DNA of 64,000 nucleotides from positions 4,218,501-4,282,500 of the forward strand of contig NC_063999.1 of NCBI RefSeq assembly GCF_932276165.1, written 5' to 3'. The stretch comes from Plutella xylostella. Its lineage: Eukaryota; Arthropoda; Insecta; Lepidoptera; Plutellidae. The notes under the pieces were generated by a model that worked only from the letters and a program-made list of their open reading frames with translations, searched no databases and was not told the DNA's origin. Positions 11,622-22,504 of this stretch are shown here, piece after piece. Each line of letters starts with the position of its first letter. The stretch's first letter is position 1. The position numbers and the translations under genes are program-made.

Positions 11622-13361
11622 TAAAGTCCTGACATCAAAGAGTGCGATTTTGCTAAGACTTTTTATGATCATCAGTTATTTATTCACTTTTACATACGTT
11701 TTAAAAATAAAATACCGATTGATTATGGATTTTTAACGGATTTGTCCTTTAAGAAATATAACAGATCGATTAAATACGATCTTAAACAATTAGTTAGGAT
11801 CCACTTCCGTTTTCATGACTTTATAGTTGGACTGTATCTCATTCATTCAAGGCATAATTAAACAGCTTTATTCCACGATTATCTCAGAAATTATAGCGCA
11901 ATAAACACCTATAGAGGACTTTCGTAAGAAAACCAGAAATATGGCCGGAACGCCATCATAGGCGGTGGCTATTTGAAAATTAATTTACAAGAATCAAGCC
12001 CACCTAATGTTGGTAGACTAGGTGGTACCTACAAGCTACCTGCTTTTGGATAAGCTTTTAACACGAGTGTGTTAAATGAACTCACAAAAAAAACATCATT
12101 ATTGGTAATAAACAAAACAATATCAATATAGGAAGCAGTTGCAGTATTCAATCGCGATGCATGTGACGACTACCTGACGGTGCAGTCCGTAAGCTGATTG
12201 CCTAAGTTTGATTACCGGCAATGGTAGACTTGTTTGCCTTAACATAGATAGAATAGATAGATAGAATATTCTTTATTTGTACACATAAAAGAAACTTACA
12301 AAAACTTAAATACTAACAAATATGTACAAAAATGGCGGTCTTATCGCTTAAAGTGATTTTTTCAAGACAACCTTAGGGTGGAAGGATATTTTGTTTAAAG
12401 AGGGGTCAAGTGTAGAAATGTAAAGGAAAAATTAAAATAATGATTTAGTTATTATATTTAAGATTAATGATTTAGTTACATAGATGTGCAAAATTAGGGT
12501 CCTGGATGTTCAATATCCGAATGTTACGCAGATGATGCATGAGTAAAAATATGTTTATTAGAATGACACTCGTGAACAGATGCATCCATTCTTCATGCAG
12601 CATTTTGACAACCAAAAAGTAGAAATGCAATAAAACAATCTGGGCTCCCTCGTCCATGTTACAAAGATTCAACATTGCTTGACAGAGTTGTCGACCACAT
12701 GTTCCCGAGTAGTTAATTAACTTATTACCAGAGATCAAGTCACGACTAATAAAAACATTGTGAGTAGTTGACACATTGTTTTTTTAAGGGTAGATAAGAA
12801 CGGGTTATATTAATATTTGTATGATTTACTTATGGTATTTTAGTCATCACTGTTCTTTAAAGCTCTTGATAAGTTATGAGTTTTATAGTGTGGTATTTGA
12901 CGTTATGTTACTTAAAGTATATGTTATAATACTAATGTATAATTACTTTATGTCAACAGGGTGGGGGGGGGGGGGGGTTCATTTACTTGACTAACAAGAG
13001 AAGATTTGTTCTTTTGCAACTTGTAAAGATAGTGAATAAAAAATATATAAGTAAGTACACGATCAATAACAGTTAACCCAGACGCACGCGACTATTTTAA
13101 ATGAAACGTCAATGTGGTAGGTGGTATTCGTAGTTTCGTACCTAATGGTTTTTTTTTAATTTATTTTCCCCGCTGATTTCTTGGTAAGTGTGCCCATTGT
13201 ATTATAATGATATATTTTTTGTGAACATCCTTAGCAAGGGCATCCATTTGAATACACTTATGACGCCGGCGTCAAAGCGCCATGAATAATCATGACCAAA
13301 CTTGAAGACAGGGCGGAATTTTAAATAGTGCTCTTAAGTTGCACGCAAATCTGACACAGGA
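11622..13361. other. Non-coding region with retrotransposon-tail remnants
   Basis: No gene is seen. About 12240-12385 (GATAGAATATTCTTTATTTGTACAC and onward) resembles 3'-end sequence of dispersed non-LTR elements in antisense; related text recurs near 25690-25830. A run of 15 G residues lies at 12963-12977. Confidence 0.35.
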
Positions 13362-13467
13362 GGGTTACTCTATACTGACGAAAAACGAACGAACGAGAGC
13401 AATCGTGCAATGATGAGCAATCGTGCAATGGAACGGCAGCAGCGTTCCGAAACTAAAGTGACCCCCC
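13362..13467 (+). mobile_element. MITE family 2, copy 2
   Basis: The left end is GGGTTACTCTATACTGACGAAA and the right end is AACTAAAGTGACCCCCC. An internal duplication of GAGCAATCGTGCAATG is visible. The right inverted end is shortened compared with copies 1 and 3. Confidence 0.55.
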
Positions 13468-15574
13468 AGGTATAATACATCATATGTATGTACCTACCAG
13501 GTCTACCAGTCTGTATATTCTTGAAATATTGTAGACATCGTCATGTTTCACCTGCCAAAGATCACTTGAGACAGTCTCCCGGGTACACTGACTACGATCT
13601 GACGCAAGCTTATTTATAGTATAAACAGGCAACCACGTGTAGACCTAGCATTTCATAGTAAGTAGGTAATTAATATACCTAATCATGTCATACTTAAACT
13701 CTGCTTAATTCGACGTTCTCAGTTGTGTAACTGGGATATAAAAAGCGACAGATCATCAGTCATCATTTTGCCTACGAAGGTGGCCCACAGTCAGTTTATC
13801 CTGTGTAAATGATGCTGACCTCATAGGCTGTCGGGATTGGGAGTAACCATGGAGTAACATATTGGGTAAGTTATGAGTGCAACGTTAGTTCAGGGGATAT
13901 AAATAGAAGAGGTTTGAAAAGGTTAGTTCGTCGACTAATTGAAAATTTCTTAGTAAATGTATCACCTCATTTATTGGTGGCATTTCATTATCCTTGTAAT
14001 TTATTATCGTACAACGCATCAGACTTGGTGATATACCAAATGTGTCACTTAGGGCGTTTATTTAACTTTGTTGTGCAAGACGCCCTTAGTGCACACAGTA
14101 TATTAACCAAAACAAATATTGTTTATGTTCCTTAATTTTTAGAGCGATACCTTGATTGAACATTCTACGACTTCGGGGTCTTGATTTATGGTCTTGTCTA
14201 CTTAAAAACCGAAGTTACAAGTAAATCCATCAATAAGTAGGTACCTGAACCTGTTATCTACCGCCTGGTGCGTGTGGGAGGACCAGAACAGCCCTTTTAA
14301 ATAGGTACTATCTATCGGTATGACTAGAAAGTTACCAACGGTAGATATAAAATTATGGAGTCGGCAGGAAGTCATGTAATTATAAATATTATATTACGGC
14401 GCTAATTAAACAGTATTTATGGCTTTAAAATTACAGATGGACAAATCGACCTATTTCACTTATGTTCCTATGCTTATCGGGTATGTTATATGTTTTAGTA
14501 ACAAAATAATATCACCAAAGTTTTGTTTAATTACTTATATATGGAATAGTATGTACACCGTCATTATAAATTTTAATGTTTTCTAGGTAGATAGGAGTGT
14601 AATAAAGATGGATGTCACGAATTGGAAGAGCTATCTCTGTCTTGTATAATTCCTATAAATAACGATCATTGAGGTAGGTAAAAAAAAATTCAAAAAATTC
14701 AAAATTGTTTATTGTTCAATTATATCAATCGTACAAGTTGCAAGGGCCCCTGTACTAGGTGACAAACCTGTGTTACTGGGTACCCCGCCCAGTATATATA
14801 GTCGTAAATAAATTTCCTAATATAATAAACTTTTTCTTTGTCTGCCCTTCCGCTTAATACCTAATGATTATGTGACCAGTGACAAATATGGTGCTCTGGG
14901 AGGATCAATGACCTTTAGGTGATAAATTGTGAGTTACCCACGGCGATCTTATCATAATATTTAACAGACTGCCCTACACTACGCCTCCAGAATTTAATTA
15001 CACGTTTTGATGATATTCTGATAAGTGGCAGTTAAGCATTGGATGGTCCTGCATTTTTACTACGAATAAAAAATAATGTGGTGTCATTTATGATGCGTCA
15101 CTTAATTAATTTCTAGCTACAAACTGCAACTTGTTATTATTAGTCAATGAATAGAGTGTCTTTTATTTGAAAGCCCATTGAAGATACAAATCATTAGTCG
15201 AACGTTTAACAAAGACCATTCATTGGTCAATGTGAAGAAAATAATGCGTGTCATTCTAAAACGGACACATTCATAATTTACAAATATAATACACACCGAT
15301 AATAAATGTGTGTGTGTGTGTATTTGGCACTAACTAATGTCATAGTTGGAAATTAACATAGACCTGAAGTTAATGATTTTGAAGGGAGGAATAATTGATA
15401 ATTATAGTACTTCCAATTTTACCCACTTGGAAATTAGATTTGCACAACCAATAAAGCATTTTTTAAAGTTTCGGTAAGTATCAGCTAAAAACTAAACCTT
15501 ATGGAAGCTGCAGAAGGACTAAACAAATGAACATTAATTAACTATTCACTGAATTCAGGCCACAGCATGCCAGG
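13468..15574. other. Non-coding region, no gene seen
   Basis: No gene is seen apart from a possible core promoter at 13737-13760. A (TG)n microsatellite lies at 15307-15321. About 14690-14770 looks like the antisense tail of a dispersed repeat. Confidence 0.35.
13737..13760 (+). promoter_or_regulatory. Possible TATA box plus ATCAGTC initiator
   Basis: TATAAAAAG starts at 13737 and ATCAGTCATC contains an arthropod-type initiator (TCAGT 13756-13760). The spacing of 21 nt is shorter than the usual 28-33. A second TCAGTTT lies near 13791. I find no convincing open frame or first exon downstream, so this may be a relic or chance. Confidence 0.25.
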
Positions 15575-15993
15575 TGGGTTACTCTATAGTCTATACTGAG
15601 GAAAAACGAACGAATGAGGTGTCGTGAAATCGCATAGTTTAATACAACGAGATAGAGACGAAGCACGCGCAGTTGCCCGAGCACAGGATTCGAAACCTCC
15701 GTTTACGTTGCGTATCGTCAAATGTCACTGTCAAAATGTAAGGCAAATTTGTTAGTTCCAAAAGTGGCATTTGTTTTTTCCATGTTAGGTGGAATTTCAC
15801 CAAACGCTAAACGTATTTAGTAGCCTGTCATACGTCCGTCAGTTGGTACAAAATGTATTTAAAATTTGATTTAAATACTTTTCGCATTTTGTAAAAGCGA
15901 CCCTTCGTGTAGATTCGAAAATAGTATCGAATCCTATGCTCGCGCCTCAAGTAACGCTCCTAGACTTCGTTTTTCGTCTTATAGAGTGACCCC
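15575..15993 (+). mobile_element. MITE family 2, copy 3 (long form)
   Basis: It starts GGGTTACTCTATAG and ends CGTTTTTCGTCTTATAGAGTGACCCC. Both ends match copy 1, and GATAGAGACG is shared inside. The interior is about 280 bp longer than copy 1, either because this is a longer relative or because of an insertion. Confidence 0.6.
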
Positions 15994-16862
15994 AAGTATC
16001 TCACATGCCCATATCGGGGAAGTGTCCTATTCCAATGTGTTGATCGACGCTGATGCAATCTCAACGATGGCCTTAATTCGTACCGTATCGACAGACCACA
16101 TGTGGCCTGAATTATTCACTCTATTGACCACAATAGGGCCACAAATGGTCACAATCGAGGGCTGGACAAGTTAATGAGTGGGATGGGTTCGCTATGGACA
16201 CTGTAACCTAATTTGATTGGTCTGTGAAATGGGTTCTAAATTAGCCCTTTGGAACAACAGGGGCACATAGCGGAAAACGTAATCGGTTTTGGTATAATCT
16301 AATTTTAAATTACACTTGGTAAGTGAAAAAATGGGTTTTATAAATAAATATTTTTATAAATATAAGAAGTATCTATTTCATTGGTCTATTGCCAGAATTT
16401 AAGCTATAATAATTGTATAATCACATCACGATCTCATTATTTTAGCCCATATAAGGGTGTCGCGAATGACGGCGATAATAACTAATAATTACGATTGTAA
16501 ATATAACATAATACTAGTTACACTAATTGATGGATTATGTGAGCAGAATGTCAAGATTCAATATTTTTACTTCCGCGGCGCCACAGAAGCAAATGAATAA
16601 TGCAACTGCAATATGCTACTGGGAACTGGGAATAATGAGACATCTATTATACTTAAATCTTACCATAATATACGAGTGCCCGGAAGCCGGAAACAGGAAT
16701 GAATTATTTTGTAAGTCAAATGTCCTACTTTTTAGGTTTCAACTTTGTTGGTAAGTACCAGGTTACTGTAAGAAAATAGGTAGACTGTTATGGATCTCCA
16801 TGTGCCACGATCCTGACATACTCTCTGACATAAATTTAATTGAATCTTTCTATTTAAACATA
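15994..16862. other. Non-coding region, no gene seen
   Basis: AT-rich sequence. Open frames at 15986-16174 and 16527-16754 have no recognisable features. Confidence 0.4.
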
Positions 16863-17095
16863 CACTGACGGGCAATGAAAATGTTCCATTGAGAAAATCA
16901 CCAAATTACTCCTAAACGAAAAAAACTAACTTAATGACGCCTTCTGCAACATTTAAGTACATGGAACGGTGCATCAGAATATTACCAAGTAAAAACGATA
17001 ATATTTTGTTAAAAGTTTAAATTAAATGTTTGAAAAAATAGGAGTCGTTTGGAGTTGGTATTTTGTGAGTGGAACTATTTTATTGCCCGTGAGTG
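16863..17095 (+). mobile_element. Tc1-type MITE (233 bp)
   Basis: The element is flanked by TA at 16861-16862 and 17096-17097. Its inverted ends are CACTGACGGGCAATGAAAAT on the left and the complement of CACTCACGGGCAATAAAAT on the right; similarity continues inward past GTTCCA. It has no coding capacity. A truncated relative lies at 57336-57421, and a matching end motif is embedded in the Tc1 element at about 10151-10163. Confidence 0.8.
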
Positions 17096-17490
17096 TAGTT
17101 ACTACGTAAAGTACGTATGTATGTATAGTATGTAATACATACAAGCCGGGGATAGCTTCTCTAACGAGGTGAAGATAAATAAAAGATGATAAAGAATTAA
17201 TAAAGACTACAGTGACACATCATAACAGTCATATAACCATTTATACAATCTGTTAATCAGCAGAGCAAGAAACGCGGTCATTCACCGAGAGCGATATAAA
17301 ATGAAAACTACTTGATATATCAATCATAGTGAAGAAGGCGGGCGTATCGTAGCATTTCAAGGCAAAAAAACTTCAAGTTCAGTAGCCTTACGTGGATAAT
17401 AATTGTAACGTACGTAACGATTGCGCATGATAGACGCCGCGTGGTGAGACGTACGTACCTTGTGATAATTGCCCATTACTTGTGATTAAT

Positions 17491-17650
17491 CCATACTAAT
17501 ATTATAAATGCGAAAGTGTGTTAGTTTGTCCTTTTTTCACGACGCAACGGAGCGGGATTGACGAGGGTGTGTTATGTATGAATGATGACTGTTCAGAGAT
17601 AGGTGGGCACTGGGCACATAACTACCCAGATGGAATTGACATATAACAAA
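17491..17650 (-). repeat. 3' end of a dispersed non-LTR or SINE-type repeat, antisense
   Basis: CCATACTAATATTATAAATG followed by CGAAAGTGTG is the reverse complement of the terminal TTTATAATATTAGTATGG motif that ends a very common lepidopteran retroposon family. The body is diverged. A sense-oriented relative is at 21455-21620. Confidence 0.5.
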
Positions 17651-19183
17651 AAAAACTCGCTGTTCCCACCTAATGCGTAATAACTACCTATTTAACTAAA
17701 GATAAATAACTATTTAACTAAAGATAAAATATGATTTTTACATTAATAAAATAACTACATGAGAAGACATATTTTAAGTAACTAAGTAATACATTTTATT
17801 GTGAGTGGAACAAGGATAAAAGGATACTACCCCTGGACCCTACCATTACTATTATTGTATAATAAATATAAAATGTAGTCATAATTGTATAATCATTCCA
17901 CAAATCCTCAGTCATAGAAGTACAGAGTACAGACAGTGTGTGCAAAATCTGTAATAATACAGTTGACTGAGCTATTCAATGCTGCGCTAGCTCCATAATA
18001 ATATATAAATAGAACTTTGACTGTACATAGGAGGTGTAAATTGGAATAAATAATGCAAATGGCTTGACCCATTTTGCAAGGAACATAAATTTTATTGTGT
18101 TGTGGCATCATCAGCAATCATGAAATGTTCCTATTCTTTTTACAGTTTGCCAGTACCAACCTGACCCAGAAAACTAAAATTAACTGGTTTGGCATGGGGA
18201 TCTTCAAGGATTTATCTCACAACCCCTTTAATGTATTTTGTAAGAGGCTAGATAACCTGGCTGAGATGCTGCCGAGGTGGACATGAGTTTGAAGAATCTG
18301 ATTCTACTAACACATACATTATCAGTAAGTGAAACTATAAAGATTTGATAAGACTAAGATAAATGGAGCAACATTTAGTTTTAATGTGTATGATGGATAA
18401 AAAAACTCAAAGGACAATGGCAGAGTTCTTAGGACGTTTGGTACCCCTATGAAAATGACAGGTTCCGTAATGAAAGTACCATGTTTAGAGAGTCACTGTA
18501 TAGGTCCACAAATAAATAAATTACTAGATTTTTAGAAGCTGGGCGAAATGAGAAAAATGAAGAAAAATAATGTTTAAAAAGTAGTCGTAATGGAACGTAA
18601 ACATTAATACAGGGAGAATGGAACGTCAAGTGAAGTAATGTTTATGCCAAGTACTCTGTGATTTACGTCATAAATGTCTAGGTTGGATCTCAGTATAATG
18701 ATAAAAATAGACAAACCAGAGCAGAAAAATTGAAATGATAAAAAAGTGTGTCATGTCAACCACTAAACGTCAACACCATGTCAACACTTGAACAACACAA
18801 GACGAACAACGTGAATAATAATTTGATAATAATATGTTAGGTATATCAAGTTATATGTATACGTTTAAATAAATACGGGACGTGCAACGTACATAATAAA
18901 TATAATGATTTTATAAATATTATAGACTAGATCAGGCTACTACTTTCATCATGGAATAATGTTATACTTATCCAACTTCTGAAGTTTTAAATTGCCATTC
19001 CGCAACAGGGATCTGCTATACCATTTCGAAATGCTATATGTAAAGGTTCTACTATATGGGTATGCATTTGGCGAGTAATGTAATGAAATAAAATATACTG
19101 TTAAAAAGATCATTGTTTTATTTACATAACATAATTTGCCTGGAATCAACTTTAGGAATTTTATGTTCCTATTACCTACTCTA
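17651..19183. other. Non-coding region, no gene seen
   Basis: AT-rich sequence. A stretch at 18144-18239 has an acceptor-like TTTTTACAG, an open frame and a GTAAGA donor, but I recognise no protein family in it. Confidence 0.35.
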
Positions 19184-19355
19184 TTCTATTCTCTGTTGGG
19201 GTGTAAGTACCTGCACCTGGCTCTCTAGATGTGCTAAATATAGATAGGTATGCAGGTTTCCTTCACTGTAAGTGTGATGGTATACATTTTAATTAAATTC
19301 AAAGAACACATTGGTACATGTCAGCGCCGGGATTCGAACTGCAGAACGCAGTTGC
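19184..19355 (-). mobile_element. tRNA-derived SINE, truncated copy 2
   Basis: The reverse complement contains the B-box TTCGAATCCCGGCGCTGA, then ATGTACCAATG, CACTTAC.GTGAAGGAAACCTGCAT and the terminal GAGAATAG, as in the full copy at 53984-54277. The A-box half is missing, and the segment from the AACCCACCAACCC motif to the GGTTCC motif is deleted. Confidence 0.75.
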
Positions 19356-21189
19356 TCTTCTCATATTTGACTTAGGTATTTATCATCCTATGGTTCATAG
19401 AAAATATTGTCAGGATTTTGCGTGTTCTTGTTCTGCTGCTTCTGTAGGTTCCTGATGAAGAAGTGGGACGGGAGCCTGCCGGGGAGGTGGAACAGGAACC
19501 GGGTCTGGTTCTCCCCTTTGTCACATTTGTTCTATATCTTCAGCAGTTTCAGCGGTATTCAAAATATTAAATAATTAGGTTAGGTAATGGAAAATGAAAT
19601 AACAATGAATAACAACTACTATGACAAGATTGACCAAGCAAGATTCAGTGTTTAGATTTAAATATTCAAAAAATATCGATTATAGTGAATCGAATAAAGA
19701 GAAAAAGAAAATGGTTTACTATGCATAAAAGTCTTCAAGACTTAAATATAATGATATTTTATAAACCAAATGTACTAGTTTTGGCACAAATAGTACCAGA
19801 ACATGTAATTTATTGATAAATAAAATATCTTTTGTATTTAAGATTGTATCGATATTTCTATTCGATTACTTTGTTGCTCGGATTTGCTGGTAATATTCCG
19901 AGGGCTGGCACCACTGTTGTTACGTTCCATTCTCTATATGTTTGTTTTTACGTTCCATTATCCTTAGATTTAAATATTCTTCATTTATCATTTTTTCTTT
20001 TCCCCCGACTTCTAAAAATATTGTAATTACTGAAAATACCTTATCTACACTGTATTAATAAATGGTGAAAACATGGTTCTGAAACGCTCCAAAAAAAAGG
20101 CGGTACGCCCACTGCCGTTCTCCTTTAAGATTATTTATAAATATTTATATCATTGCGATGGCTTTAGAGACACAGACAACACTTTAGAGATTACAATCTA
20201 CATAATTCTGAAATCAATAGGTTTGCTCTTTAACCCACTGATCCATTACCTACTACATACATACGTACTATGTACCTATACATACTATTATAAGCATACA
20301 GGGTAAGGCTGCTGTATCAAATTGTGTTTATCACATTTGCTGCCACTAAGCCATTTACCTCTCCAATATGAATTCATTAAAAATAGACAAATAAGAAAGG
20401 ACTTGTTGGTCAAGAATCTGTTTTGATTGTGACTGTGACAACTTGCCCCCAACCTACACAAGTCCAGCCAGACCATGTTTTACCTCATTCCATGATATCT
20501 GGGTCACAGCTGTTACTAAAAACAACATTTAAGGTTTCTCTCATAAAAATACAAGCAGATACTATAATAATTACGGGCTATAATGGGTATGGGAGAAAAT
20601 CTTCATTGATGAAACATTTTGATGGCATCGTGTGTTAGGTGTTTACTTTTGATGATGAAACACGGCCTCAGAGAATGATGTCATAGCTATAGAGTAGGTA
20701 ATACTTGATTGTCTTGAAGTCTTTAAGTTATCGAAGTTTCAGGCATCACGATAAATAGTCAAGAACTGTTTATGTTTGAGACGAGAGTTGGTAAAATAAG
20801 ATGAGTAAAACTGTACTCACCGAATTACTGTAAGAATGTAATGTTAATTAAAAAACAAGAGGAGGAGTAACTTACCAATATTCAGCTTCTTGAAAGATTA
20901 CCGACACAAATAAATGGAAAAATATTTAGTAACCAAACACTTCACAACCACAAAACACAAACTACTCCTCCCTTTCATGAAGTTTCGTCTTCGTCCTTCG
21001 TTCCGTCAAGAAAAGCAAGCAATAGCAAAGTACAAAATAACACAGATAAGACAAATTATATAAAATTAGGCATATTCTGTGATATTTTAATCGATTCGGA
21101 GAACTTTTATTATGACTCGATACAACACCTATTATTAATCGATTGTTTTTTTTTGTTCTGGCAACTCCACTTACAAACTTGTGAACTTT
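19356..21189. other. Non-coding region, no gene seen
   Basis: No gene is recognised. About 19450-19545 is GC-richer and open in both directions (for example VPDEEVGREPAGEVEQEPG on the plus strand). It may be a transposon fragment, but no family can be named. Confidence 0.3.
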
Positions 21190-21290
21190 TACTGCCATCT
21201 AGCGTTGAGTAGCTAAATGTTTTAAGCATTACATGTTGTTAAGTTGTTTTGAAAGCTGCAGCTAGATGGCGCTGACTTATTTGGAAATCT
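21190..21290. repeat. Short inverted repeat with TAGATGGCGC-type ends
   Basis: CTGCCATCTAGCG at about 21193 and GCTAGATGGCGCTGA at about 21261 are inverted relative to each other, a motif frequent in dispersed insect repeats. The arms are only about 12 bp. Confidence 0.3.
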
Positions 21291-21454
21291 TTTACTTTAA
21301 TAGATGTCGCTAGTAAATATGAAGTAACGTCGAACACATAAACAGAACATCATGTTAAAATGAAAAATGAAATTTTTACAAAAAAAACATCATAATCAGC
21401 TAAGTATTGAGTTATAAATAAAAAATGGCTGTTTTCCAGCAAACCTCACGTTAA

Positions 21455-21620
21455 AAAGTTTTCCCGTGGAAATTCTGTGATAAAAAGCCTATGTGTTAAT
21501 CCAGGGTGTAATTTAACTAAACACCAAATTTCATTAAAATCGGTTCAGCAGTTTTGACGTCAAGAAGTAACAAACATACAGAAACACTCACAAACTTTCG
21601 CCTTTATTATATTAGTGGGA
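21455..21620 (+). repeat. 3' end of a dispersed non-LTR or SINE-type repeat
   Basis: The order of motifs is TTCCCGTGGAAATTC, ATAAAAAGCCTATGTGTTA, CCAAATTTCATTAAAATCGG, TTCAGCAGTTT, a run of (A)CA(G)A repeats and a terminal TTATTATATTAGTGGGATGG. I recognise this as the typical 3' part of a highly repeated lepidopteran retroposon. A very diverged second fragment may lie near 22880-22980 (CCGTAGGAATTCCTGGCTAA). Confidence 0.65.
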
Positions 21621-21968
21621 TGGGATTGGTTGGGAACTTACCATTTACCATGCAAGGGCCAAGTGAATGCCATGGTGACATTCACCAAGTGTTCTAACGA
21701 GCTGCCAGGTGCCCAACCAAACTGACGTTGACGATATCAGATAAGAAAACGAAATAGTCTTTAAAAGGTGACACGTAGTTTCATTACTGTGATTTCAGTG
21801 GTCCCATAATGAAAGTTATTCAGTAGGTACATTGACATGCAGATATGGAAGTACCTATAATAATCTGATCAAAGTGCAGCATACACCTATACTTTACAAA
21901 AATAGTATAAAATAAAAAGAGAAAGTACAAACCTATCGAGTTGGGCTGCAGCCTCCACGTGAGAGGCG
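21621..21968. other. Non-coding region, no gene seen
   Basis: No gene or recognisable repeat. Confidence 0.4.
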
Positions 21969-22020
21969 CGCGTGACCCGCGGTCACGTGACCCACCGTCA
22001 CGTGACCCCGGCCCGCCCAA
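21969..22020. promoter_or_regulatory. Paired GTCACGTGAC (CLEAR/E-box) sites in a CpG-rich patch
   Basis: GGTCACGTGACC at 21981-21992 and GTCACGTGACC at 21997-22007 are two near-perfect 10-bp palindromic E-boxes about one and a half helical turns apart. They sit in a CpG-rich patch that starts GCGCGCGTGACCCGCGG. GTCACGTGAC is the core bound by MiT/TFE (Mitf) bHLH-Zip factors; this is family knowledge, not proof of binding here. No gene can be assigned on either side. Confidence 0.4.
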
Positions 22021-22473
22021 ACTCCCGCTAAACTTGAACCCCCATCCCTACGCAACTATACGCCAAAACATATTTCAAAGGTTTCAGTTTGAAAACGAAA
22101 CACTTTCGCAATACGCAGAAATATTCCGCTACGAACGTTCCTTATTATTCTACGAGGCTATAACTTAACCTAACCTAACTTAAACAATTACCTACTCTTA
22201 CACTGTTGTTAATGGTTACATCATATAAAAAGAGAACTGAAAAACCTTGTATTTTCAGGCAAAACAGCAGTTAAGCACCGATGCTTACGTTAGTTCACGA
22301 GATAGACAAACTTAGGCATTTATTTATTATCAAACCAAAGACAAACCTTCCCCTTACATCCATCGAGCGCTCCAGCCGAGTGGAGCGGACTTTATTATGC
22401 GTGCAAATGAGCTGTTGTTGAAATTCAGCAATTCGCCATGCCTTAAACGTTTTGACAGGCACACATTTGCATC

Positions 22474-22504
22474 GCCGCCCGCCCGCCCGCGCCCGCCCGC
22501 CCGG
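22474..22504. repeat. CCCG-rich simple repeat
   Basis: Units of CCCG/GCCC are repeated in a short GC-rich stretch surrounded by ordinary AT-rich sequence. Confidence 0.7.

Noticed and set aside
18144..18239. Candidate internal exon with TTTTTACAG acceptor and GTAAGA donor
   Set aside because: No family resemblance and no neighbouring exon; such signal pairs arise often by chance in AT-rich DNA.
22150..22185. Telomere-like CCTAA repeats (AACCTAACCTAACTT)
   Set aside because: Only about two units are present; this is common by chance and not a telomeric array.
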